A stretch of 14,198 bases of DNA from positions 1-14,198 of the forward strand of contig CAJUOT010000063.1 in the NCBI GenBank assembly GCA_910588135.1. The letters run 5' to 3'. The translations under genes were made by a program, and so were the position numbers. The stretch comes from an uncultured Oscillospiraceae bacterium (GTDB lineage Bacteria > Bacillota > Clostridia > Oscillospirales > Oscillospiraceae). Positions 8,545 to 14,198 of the stretch are shown piece after piece (the first letter of the stretch is position 1; each line of letters starts with the position of its first letter). The notes below the pieces were generated by a model. That model made no database searches, had not been told where the DNA came from, and worked only from the letters and a program-made list of their open reading frames with translations.

Positions 8545-9433
8545 ATGCTTTCGCAGGCCGGCGCAGAAATTTGAACTGGGTCTCGGAACACACCATGGCC
8601 AAAAAAATCACGCAGAAGCCCAGGTACATCAACGGCGTGGGATCTTCCGCCCCGAAGAGCACCGAGAACATCACGCCAAAGGGGGCCTCCAGCGAAAGCA
8701 GCAGGGCGGCGGAGGCGGGGTCGGTGTACTTCTGCCCCACGTTCTGAAACAGCAGGGCCACGGCGGTGGAGCCGACAGCCAGGTAGAGCAGCACCCACCA
8801 GATGGAGGCGGGCAGGCCGTCCGCGGGCACGCCCCGGGTAAAGGCCGTCCCCACCCAGCACATCAGGGCGATCATGGCAAATTGGAGGATGGTCAGCAGG
8901 AAAATGTCCCGTCCCTCCGAGAACTTTGTCACCGCGATGATGTGGCAGGCCAGGAAAAAGCCGGCCGTCAGGGTGAGCACATCCCCCAGGGCCAGGGAGA
9001 GCCCGCCCCCGTCCCAGGAGACCAGGCCGATCCCCGTCACCGACAGCAGGGCGGCCAGCACATTCCAGCGGGTGGGCCGCTTCCGGTCCACCGCCCAGTA
9101 GAGAAAGGGGACGATCACACAGTACACGGCGGTGAAAAACGCGTTTTTTCCCGGCGTGGTCCCCATCAGGCCAAAGGTCTGGAGGATGTAAGCCGCTCCC
9201 ATCAGCAGCCCCAGCACCGCGCCCTGCCAGAGATAGGACAGGTCCATATCCTTCCACCGCCGCCAGAACACCGCCGCCAGCAGCGCCGCCGCCAGGGAGA
9301 AGCGGAAGGCCAGCATGAACATCCCGTCCATATCGTCCAGCGCGTCCTTAATCATAAAAAAGGTGGAGCCCCAGATGAGCGGGGCGCACACCAGCATGGG
9401 CTTGGCCAGCTTTTTCAAAAGGGTCTCATTCAT
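8543..9433 (-). CDS. EamA-family (DMT superfamily) membrane transporter
   Basis: A 296-residue integral membrane protein with about ten hydrophobic helices, arranged as two EamA repeats (about 12-140 and 150-285). This is the normal architecture of drug/metabolite transporters. Family signatures include PLIWGSTFFMIKD in helix 1 (18-30), RFSLAA in helix 2, and PASAALLLSLEAPFGVMFSVL in the penultimate segment, close to the typical PVxAALLSxLEPV motif. The last helix is followed by a short basic tail. The ATG has CAGGAGC 8-9 bp upstream. The gene is divergent from the glycosylase and convergent with the hydrolase, so it stands alone. Substrates in this family range from amino acids to nucleosides and drugs. 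Nothing here narrows it. Confidence 0.92.
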   Translation of the reverse strand: MNETLLKKLAKPMLVCAPLIWGSTFFMIKDALDDMDGMFMLAFRFSLAAALLAAVFWRRWKDMDLSYLWQGAVLGLLMGAAYILQTFGLMGTTPGKNAFFTAVYCVIVPFLYWAVDRKRPTRWNVLAALLSVTGIGLVSWDGGGLSLALGDVLTLTAGFFLACHIIAVTKFSEGRDIFLLTILQFAMIALMCWVGTAFTRGVPADGLPASIWWVLLYLAVGSTAVALLFQNVGQKYTDPASAALLLSLEAPFGVMFSVLFGAEDPTPLMYLGFCVIFLAMVCSETQFKFLRRPAKA

Positions 9434-9450
9434 AAAATATCAGCTCCTGG

Positions 9451-9479
9451 TTTTCAAATAGGGGAAAACGCGGTATAAT
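9451..9479 (+). promoter_or_regulatory. Sigma-A promoter of the 3-methyladenine DNA glycosylase
   Basis: A consensus -10 TATAAT (9474-9479) lies 17 bp after TTTTCA (9451-9456), a 4/6 match to the -35. The start would be near 9486, so the leader to the ATG at 9511 is about 25 nt. The box contains the ATG at 9478, which therefore cannot serve as the start codon of this transcript. Confidence 0.75.
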
Positions 9480-9510
9480 GGCAGAAGAAATGCGGAAAGG
9501 GGGCGAAGCC

Positions 9511-10134
9511 ATGCTGGCCCGGAGTTTTTTCGAGAGGGATACCGTGGAGGCCGCCCGGGCGCTGGTGGGAAAATATCTGGTGCGCCGCTATGGGGGGATC
9601 ACTCTGGCCGCCCGGATCACCGAGACCGAAGCCTACGTAGGGCGGACAGACAAGGCGTGCCACGCCTACGGCTACCGCAGAACGGAGCGGACCAAGACGC
9701 TGTACGCCCCGCCGGGGACGGCCTATGTCTATCTCATCTACGGGATGCACTGCTGCCTCAACTTCGTCACCGAGCCAGAGGGGGAGCCGGCGGCGGTGCT
9801 CATCCGGGGGCTGGCCCCGCGGCATAACCAGGACATCATAGCAGAAAACCGGTTCCATTGCAAGGCTGAAGATATGACCGCCTATCAGAAAAAGAACTTT
9901 CTCAACGGCCCGGGCAAGGTGTGCGCCGGAATGAACATCGACCGGCGGCTCAACGGCCTGCCCTGCGGTTCGCTGGAGCTTTTTATCTGCGAGGGCCTGG
10001 GGGAGCTGGGCCTGCCCACTCCCGCGGGAGACCTGGAGCCCCTGGAGGTCAAAGCCGGCAGGCGCATCGGCATCGACTACGCGGAGGAGGCCGTTGACTT
10101 CCCTTGGAGGTTCTACAGCGCAGGGGCGGGTTGA
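9511..10134 (+). CDS. mpg: DNA-3-methyladenine glycosylase (AAG/MPG family)
   Basis: This base-excision repair enzyme removes alkylated purines such as 3-methyladenine, and hypoxanthine in some members. The 207 residues are normal for bacterial MPG proteins. Aligning against the human enzyme from memory, ITETEAYVG (36-44) holds the catalytic Glu at 40 with Y42. H51 and Y74 match the base-pocket residues, and Y77 in VYLIYGMH matches the residue inserted into the DNA. NGPGKVC further on is also conserved. The start is chosen at 9511 because AAAGGGGG lies about 7 bp upstream and the protein then opens with the family-typical LARSFF. In-frame Met codons at 9478 and 9490 fall in the -10 box or about at the transcription start. 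The gene stands first before the glycosyltransferase, and its TGA lies inside the next promoter's -35. Confidence 0.94.
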   Translation: MLARSFFERDTVEAARALVGKYLVRRYGGITLAARITETEAYVGRTDKACHAYGYRRTERTKTLYAPPGTAYVYLIYGMHCCLNFVTEPEGEPAAVLIRGLAPRHNQDIIAENRFHCKAEDMTAYQKKNFLNGPGKVCAGMNIDRRLNGLPCGSLELFICEGLGELGLPTPAGDLEPLEVKAGRRIGIDYAEEAVDFPWRFYSAGAG

Positions 10135-10159
10135 CGGGGCGGGGCCGTTCTGGTAAGAT
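10131..10159 (+). promoter_or_regulatory. Sigma-A promoter of the glycosyltransferase
   Basis: TTGACG (10131-10136) and TAAGAT (10154-10159) are separated by 17 bp. The -35 contains the TGA stop of the glycosylase gene. The transcript would begin near 10166, after both upstream in-frame Met codons of the glycosyltransferase frame. The -10 is identical to that of the hydrolase promoter. Confidence 0.7.
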
Positions 10160-10202
10160 GGATGGGAAACAAATCCAACAAACTCCCTGGGAGGTCAATG
10201 CC

Positions 10203-11195
10203 ATGCGCGGCAACACCCTTTACATCGTCGTCCCCTGCTACAACGAGGAGGAGGTTCTCCCCGAGACCGCCCGGCGGCTGGGGGACAAGCTCCGCGCCCT
10301 CATGCAGGCGGGGAAGATCAACCCCCGCAGCCGGGTGCTGTTTGTCAACGACGGCTCAAAAGACCGGACGTGGGAGGTGATCTCCCGGCTCCACCGGGAA
10401 AACCATCTGCTGTGCGGAATGGACCTCTCCCGAAACCGGGGGCATCAGAACGCCCTGCTGGCGGGCCTGATGACGGCCAAGGACAAAGCGGACATGGTCA
10501 TCTCCATGGACGCCGATCTCCAGGACGACGTGGACGCGGCGGACGCCATGGTGGACAAGTATCTGGCGGGGATGGACATCGTATACGGCGTGCGCTCCTC
10601 CCGCAGGACGGACACCTTTTTCAAGCGCACCACCGCCGAGGCGTTCTACCGCATGATGAACTGGCTGGGGGCGGAGACAGTGTTCAACCACGCCGACTAC
10701 CGGCTCATGTCCCGCCGGGCGCTGGAAGGGCTGAGCCGGTTCCAAGAGGTCAACCTGTTTCTCCGGGGGATCGTGCCCATGATCGGCTACCCTGCCGACA
10801 CGGTGGAATACGAGCGGGGGGAGCGGTTCGCCGGGGAGAGCAAGTACCCGCTGAAAAAAATGGTGGCCTTTGCCCTGGAGGGAGTCACCTCCCTGTCGGT
10901 ACGCCCCCTGCGGATGATTACGGGGCTGGGGTTCCTGGTATTTCTGGTCTCGCTGGCGATGATTGCGTACAACGTGGTGCGCTGGGCCACGGGGAACACG
11001 GTGGCGGGATGGGCCAGCCTGGCCTGCTCGGTGTGGTTCATTGGCGGGCTGATCCTGCTCTCCCTGGGGGTGATCGGCGAATACACCGGCAAGCTGTATC
11101 TGGAGAGCAAAGGCCGGCCCCGCTACCTCGTCCGGGAGGTGCTGGACGGGGAGAACGGGGAAGGCGGCGGGCAGGAGGACTGGCCGGTTGATTGA
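10203..11195 (+). CDS. Family 2 glycosyltransferase with two C-terminal membrane helices (GtrB/DPM1-like)
   Basis: This enzyme probably transfers a sugar from a nucleotide sugar to a polyprenyl phosphate at the inner face of the membrane. Of 330 residues, the GT-A domain has VVPCYNEEE (9-17), the VNDGSKDRT nucleotide site (48-56) and the metal-binding DADLQDD (103-109). It also has HADYRLMSR (163-171) and the FAGESKYPLKKM signature (209-220) that marks GtrB/DPM1-like members. Two hydrophobic helices follow (about 238-260 and 270-293), and then a hydrophilic tail. The start at 10203 has GGGAGGT 7 bp upstream and lies after the promoter at 10131-10159. Met codons at 10104 and 10158 in the same frame precede the transcript. 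No GtrA-like flippase or acceptor transferase is adjacent, so the final target (wall polymer, lipoteichoic acid or surface polysaccharide) is unknown. Confidence 0.92.
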   Translation: MRGNTLYIVVPCYNEEEVLPETARRLGDKLRALMQAGKINPRSRVLFVNDGSKDRTWEVISRLHRENHLLCGMDLSRNRGHQNALLAGLMTAKDKADMVISMDADLQDDVDAADAMVDKYLAGMDIVYGVRSSRRTDTFFKRTTAEAFYRMMNWLGAETVFNHADYRLMSRRALEGLSRFQEVNLFLRGIVPMIGYPADTVEYERGERFAGESKYPLKKMVAFALEGVTSLSVRPLRMITGLGFLVFLVSLAMIAYNVVRWATGNTVAGWASLACSVWFIGGLILLSLGVIGEYTGKLYLESKGRPRYLVREVLDGENGEGGGQEDWPVD

Positions 11196-11233
11196 CAAAG
11201 TATTAAACCTTTCTAAACAATGGGGAAATTCCC

Positions 11234-11262
11234 TTGCAATTTTTGCCTGGGAGGCATAAAAT
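11234..11262 (+). promoter_or_regulatory. Sigma-A promoter of the 11-residue-repeat protein gene
   Basis: TTGCAA (11234-11239), a 17-bp spacer and TAAAAT (11257-11262) give a start near 11269 and a leader of about 97 nt. The -35 directly abuts an interrupted palindrome GGGAA-A-TTCCC (11223-11233), which could be an operator. A second, weaker pair, TTGACA (11192-11197) with TAAACA 16 bp later, lies upstream. Confidence 0.7.
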
Positions 11263-11276
11263 AAGACCAGTGGATC

Positions 11277-11339
11277 GGAGGGGCCGGCAGGCACCTCCAG
11301 ACGAGGCGGCGGAAAACCGCGCCGCTGGGCGGCGGCCCA
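11277..11339 (+). other. Structured 5' leader with three hairpins
   Basis: This covers most of the sequence in the 170-bp gap between the glycosyltransferase and the next gene that is not promoter. It can fold into three successive stems. GGAGG pairs with CCTCC (11277-11281 with 11294-11298). GGC-GCGG pairs with CCGC-GCC around an AAAA loop (11305-11312 with 11317-11323, one bulged G). TGGGC pairs with GCCCA (11326-11330 with 11335-11339). The ribosome site at 11352-11358 stays free. It matches no riboswitch class that I recognise. Confidence 0.4.
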
Positions 11340-11365
11340 CATAATTTCATCAGGAGGTAATTCCC

Positions 11366-11806
11366 ATGAGCATTGATTTTGAAAGCCTGAAGGACAAAGC
11401 TGTGGTCGCGGCCCAAACCGGCGTGACCCGCGCCAAGGAGCTCACCGAGACCGGCGTGGCCAAGGCCAGGGAACTGGCGGACACGGGCGTGGCCAAGGCG
11501 AAGGAGATGGCGGAGATCGGCAAGCTGAAGGTGAACAACTCCTCTGAGCAGGAGACCATCCGCAAGGCCTATTCCGACCTGGGCAAGCTGTACTATGCCG
11601 AGCGGGCCTCCGCTCCGGAGCCGGCCTACGCCGACATCTGCCAGCGGATTACCGACGCGCTGGCCCGCATCTCCTACAACAACGAGCGCATCGCCGACAT
11701 CAAGGCGGCGGGCCATCTCACCGACGACGAGGTGAGCGCGGTGGAACCTGAGGCGGACGAGCCCTGCTGTGGGGAGTCCCAGGACGAGGACAAGACCGAG
11801 GAATAA
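11366..11806 (+). CDS. Small acidic protein with 11-residue helical repeats, function unknown
   Basis: A 146-residue soluble protein with no signal peptide or membrane segment. Residues 18-50 are three near-identical 11-residue repeats of the form TG-V-A/T-K/R-A-K/R-E-L/M-A/T-D/E, and a degenerate fourth starts at 51. Eleven-residue periodicity produces a long right-handed or amphipathic helix, as in LEA-like and apolipoprotein-like segments that lie on membranes or oligomerise. Residues 60-115 form a second helical region (IRKAYSDLGKLYYAE, ISYNNERIADIKA). The tail is very acidic and contains one CC pair. The ribosome site AGGAGGT lies 7 bp before the ATG. The gene has its own promoter, structured leader and terminator. 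I recognise no named family. Clostridial genomes often carry similar short proteins that sometimes end in a zinc ribbon, which is absent here. Coding status is firm; function is unknown. Confidence 0.88.
   Translation: MSIDFESLKDKAVVAAQTGVTRAKELTETGVAKARELADTGVAKAKEMAEIGKLKVNNSSEQETIRKAYSDLGKLYYAERASAPEPAYADICQRITDALARISYNNERIADIKAAGHLTDDEVSAVEPEADEPCCGESQDEDKTEE
11417..11530 (+). repeat. Tandem 33-bp coding repeats
   Basis: Three 33-bp units (11417-11449, 11450-11482, 11483-11515) encode the 11-residue repeats, plus a partial unit (11516-11530). The units begin ACCGGCGTG, ACCGGCGTGG and ACGGGCGTGG. Unit 2 and unit 3 differ at few positions, mostly synonymous or conservative, which fits internal duplication with some later drift. 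Confidence 0.85.
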
Positions 11807-11814
11807 AGCGAAGA

Positions 11815-11845
11815 GCAGCCCCGCCGGCGGCGGGGCTGCCTTTTT
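11815..11845. terminator. Terminator between the repeat-protein gene and dut
   Basis: A perfect 11-bp GC-rich stem (GCAGCCCCGCC, 11815-11825, with GGCGGGGCTGC, 11829-11839) and a GGC loop is followed by CTTTTT. It lies 8 bp after the stop of the rightward gene and overlaps the convergent dut stop at 11844-11846. It is strong rightward; leftward, the following sequence is only moderately T-rich. Confidence 0.9.
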
Positions 11846-12287
11846 ATTTTCTCCCGGTGGAGCCAAAGCCCCCGCTGCCGCGTTCCGTGCCGTCCAGCTC
11901 GTCCGCCTGGGTGAACTGGGCGGCGAGGCAAGGGGTGATGACCAGCTGGGCCACCCGGTCGCCATCCTCCACAACCTGGGGGGCGCTGCCGTGGTTGTGG
12001 AGAAAGACCACCACCTCCCCCCGGTAGTCGGCGTCAATGACCCCCACCTTGTTGGCGGGGGCCAGCCCGCGCTTGCAGGCCAGCCCGGAGCGGGCGTATA
12101 CCAGCCCCACGTACCCCTGGGGAATGGCCAGGGCGATGCCCGTGCGGAGGGGAACCGTCTCTCCGGGGGCGATGGCCACCGGGCCGCTGGTGAGGACATA
12201 CAGGTCGGCGCCGGCGGCGCCGGGGGAGCCGTAGGCGGGCAGCTTGGCCCGGGGATCTAACAGCTTGACGGAAACAGGGGCGGTCAT
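11844..12287 (-). CDS. dut: Deoxyuridine 5'-triphosphate nucleotidohydrolase (dUTPase)
   Basis: It hydrolyses dUTP to dUMP and pyrophosphate, keeping uracil out of DNA and supplying the precursor of dTMP. The 147 residues carry all five motifs of the homotrimeric family. Motif 1 is AGADLY (25-30) and motif 2 is ARSGLA (65-70). Motif 3 is GVIDADYRGE (82-91), with the catalytic Asp at 85 by family alignment. Motif 4 is GDRVAQLV (109-116), and motif 5 is the glycine-rich RGSGGFGSTG (136-145) that closes over the substrate. AGGAGG lies 7-8 bp before the ATG. The gap to the upstream nrdG stop is only 12 bp, so nrdG and dut form one transcription unit devoted to dNTP supply and sanitation. Confidence 0.97.
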   Translation of the reverse strand: MTAPVSVKLLDPRAKLPAYGSPGAAGADLYVLTSGPVAIAPGETVPLRTGIALAIPQGYVGLVYARSGLACKRGLAPANKVGVIDADYRGEVVVFLHNHGSAPQVVEDGDRVAQLVITPCLAAQFTQADELDGTERGSGGFGSTGRK

Positions 12288-12299
12288 AGTCGATCCTCC

Positions 12300-12851
12300 T
12301 TACACGGTGATGGGCTGGATGGTCATCTCTCCGTCCCACAGCACGGGGGCATGGGCCGCCAGACTGGCGGGAACATTGAGAATCCGTTGGTTGGCAGACC
12401 CCCGGAAGCGCAGGTTCAAATCCTTTTTTTCCTCGACGAAGGGGCCGTCCACCAGCACGTCCAGGAGGGAGAGCATCTCGTCCGTGCACTCGCACCGGGC
12501 GCGGCTGCCCTCCCGCCACAGTTCCCCGTCCAGGGTGTAGCCGGAGTAGCACCAGATCTCCTTGGCGGGACAGGCATGCTTCACCCGGCGCAGGAAGGGC
12601 AGCAGGGCGCGCTGGTTGTCCGGCTCAAAGGGCTCCCCCCCCAGCAGGGACAGGCCCTTCATGTGGGCGGGGGCGAGGGCTTTCACAATCTTGTCCTCCT
12701 CCGCCCGGGTAAAGGGCTGGCCGTAGTGGAAGTCCCAGGCCTCCGGGTTGAAGCAGCCGGGGCATTGGTGGGTGCAGCCGGACACGAACAGAGACACCCG
12801 GACGCCGGGACCGTTGGCCACATCGGCCCATTTGATTGTAGCGTAATTCAT
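12300..12851 (-). CDS. nrdG: Anaerobic ribonucleoside-triphosphate reductase activating protein
   Basis: This is a radical-SAM activase that generates the glycyl radical on NrdD under anaerobic conditions. It has 183 residues. The CTHQCPGC motif supplies C26, C30 and C33 for the [4Fe-4S] cluster and is preceded by SLFVSG. LLGGEPF (69-75) is the SAM-contacting GGE motif. PGCFNPEAWDF and WCYSGYT (100-106) are typical of NrdG. The length suits the small activases that lack extra ferredoxin domains. The start at 12851 has AAAGGAG 6-7 bp upstream and opens with the family-typical MNYATIK. The same frame stays open much further upstream, but only because the region is GC-rich. It lies downstream of nrdD across a 302-bp spacer with a terminator, so it may have its own promoter. 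None with good -35 and -10 boxes was found. Confidence 0.96.
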   Translation of the reverse strand: MNYATIKWADVANGPGVRVSLFVSGCTHQCPGCFNPEAWDFHYGQPFTRAEEDKIVKALAPAHMKGLSLLGGEPFEPDNQRALLPFLRRVKHACPAKEIWCYSGYTLDGELWREGSRARCECTDEMLSLLDVLVDGPFVEEKKDLNLRFRGSANQRILNVPASLAAHAPVLWDGEMTIQPITV

Positions 12852-12857
12852 ATGAAT

Positions 12858-12879
12858 CTCCTTTGGAGGGATACCCTCC
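12858..12879 (-). promoter_or_regulatory. Hairpin beside the nrdG ribosome site with alternative pairing
   Basis: Read leftward, GGAGGG (12879-12874), TAT, CCCTCC (12870-12865), AAA and GGAG (12861-12858, the ribosome site) follow each other. CCCTCC can pair with the upstream GGAGGG (6 bp), leaving the ribosome site free. Alternatively its CTCC part can pair with the ribosome site itself (4 bp). The two pairings exclude each other, which is the shape of a translation switch. The function is inferred only. Confidence 0.35.
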
Positions 12880-12883
12880 GGGG

Positions 12884-12915
12884 GCCTGCTTTCTCTCACG
12901 TGAGAGAAAGCAGGC
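12884..12915. repeat. Perfect 32-bp palindrome upstream of nrdG
   Basis: Left arm GCCTGCTTTCTCTCAC (12884-12899) meets its exact reverse complement at 12900-12915 with no loop. No T-tract follows on either strand, so it is not a usual terminator. It may be part of a repeated palindromic intergenic element together with the 24-bp palindrome just to the right. Confidence 0.85.
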
Positions 12916-12925
12916 AAAGAGCGCG

Positions 12926-12949
12926 CCCAAGGGGCCGCGGCCCCTTGGG
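12926..12949. repeat. Perfect 24-bp GC-rich palindrome upstream of nrdG
   Basis: CCCAAGGGGCCG (12926-12937) is followed directly by its reverse complement CGGCCCCTTGGG (12938-12949). It runs into GGGTATCCC (12947-12955), which is the reverse complement of GGGATACCC at 12868-12876. The two palindromes are thus bracketed by a short outer inverted repeat. CCCCGGGG (12953-12960) follows. Confidence 0.85.
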
Positions 12950-13112
12950 TATCCCCGGGGAACACCCTATACGGTTCGTTGGTTTTAGCGTTCCGGCGCG
13001 TGGGGATTACGGCTGGTGTCCCCCTATTGGTGCTGCCGCCGGTGTTCGGGCATTGGACATGGGCGGGGTCCACATACTGCGCCTGAGTTGTGGGCCGTCT
13101 GTTTTGTGGGCC

Positions 13113-13142
13113 AAAACCGGGGCGGTTGTTGAACCGCCCCGG
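13113..13142 (-). terminator. Terminator after nrdD
   Basis: An 11-bp perfect stem (CCGGGGCGGTT, 13117-13127, with AACCGCCCCGG, 13132-13142; loop GTTG) is followed leftward by TTTT (13116-13113). It begins 11 bp past the nrdD stop. It should end or strongly reduce transcription from nrdD into nrdG. Confidence 0.85.
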
Positions 13143-13153
13143 CTGCGTTTTTA

Positions 13154-14198
<1,045 letters not shown>

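Larger units (their letters stand above)
12852..13153. other. 302-bp spacer between nrdD and nrdG
   Basis: This stretch holds no gene that I can support. From the nrdD side it contains the nrdD terminator (13113-13142) and a TTGTGGGCC direct repeat at 13088-13096 and 13104-13112. About 120 bp of featureless sequence follows (12961-13080). Then come the two palindromes, the outer GGGATACCC/GGGTATCCC pair and the ribosome-site hairpin of nrdG. One leftward frame stays open across it but has no start signal of its own. Confidence 0.6.

Noticed and set aside
9434..9510. Leftward promoter for the EamA gene opposite the glycosylase promoter
   Set aside because: The reverse of the TATAAT region reads CATTATACC, but no acceptable -35 or TGn extension was found, so it is not called.
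10356..11342. 328-codon open frame antisense to the glycosyltransferase
   Set aside because: Shadow of a gene with clear GT2 motifs; its Pro/His/Arg-rich translation matches nothing.
12884..12949. CRISPR repeats or an intrinsic terminator
   Set aside because: The two palindromes differ in sequence and there is no regular spacing, so it is not a CRISPR array. Neither is followed by a T-tract, so they are not standard terminators.

Overview
The window looks like ordinary chromosome from a GC-rich anaerobic Firmicute of the class Clostridia. The Oscillospiraceae (Flavonifractor/Lawsonibacter-like) are the best guess. The reasons are a class III (anaerobic) ribonucleotide reductase with its activase, a dnaK-dnaJ pair of Firmicutes type, an SLH-anchored surface protease, strong AGGAGG ribosome binding sites, and GC-rich codon use throughout. 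I cannot place it to genus from sequence reading alone.

Layout. Positions 1-2930 (+) carry the end of dnaK and complete dnaJ, closed by a strong bidirectional terminator (2932-2970). Positions 2975-7483 (-) form a tight four-gene operon read right to left: SLH-anchored S41 protease, queH, rlmD and a small zinc-ribbon protein of unknown function. All three junctions overlap by 4-7 bp. The last gene is visibly more AT-rich than the rest. A divergent promoter region (7484-7584) separates this operon from an alpha/beta hydrolase (+, 7585-8511). The hydrolase converges on an EamA-type transporter (-, 8543-9433) at another shared terminator. A second divergent region (9434-9510) serves a 3-methyladenine DNA glycosylase (+). 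It is followed by a family 2 glycosyltransferase with its own promoter (+), and then by a small protein with 11-residue helical repeats (+, 11366-11806) behind a structured leader. The right end, all on the - strand, holds nrdD (5' part outside the window), nrdG and dut. These are functionally linked: two supply dNTPs and the third removes dUTP. nrdD and nrdG are separated by about 300 bp containing an nrdD terminator and a cluster of long perfect palindromes.

Several sigma-A type promoters can be read directly (17-bp spacers with -10 boxes TAAGAT, TATAAT or TAAAAT), and they help fix start codons. They show that the upstream Met codons of the glycosylase and of the glycosyltransferase lie in or before the promoter and are unlikely to be used.

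Most of the window is housekeeping. The parts that deserve a second look are the unknown zinc-ribbon gene coupled to rlmD, the palindromic element and possible ribosome-site switch upstream of nrdG, the 11-residue-repeat protein with its leader, and the mutually exclusive divergent promoters at 7521-7556. No tRNA, rRNA, CRISPR array, transposase or attachment site was seen.
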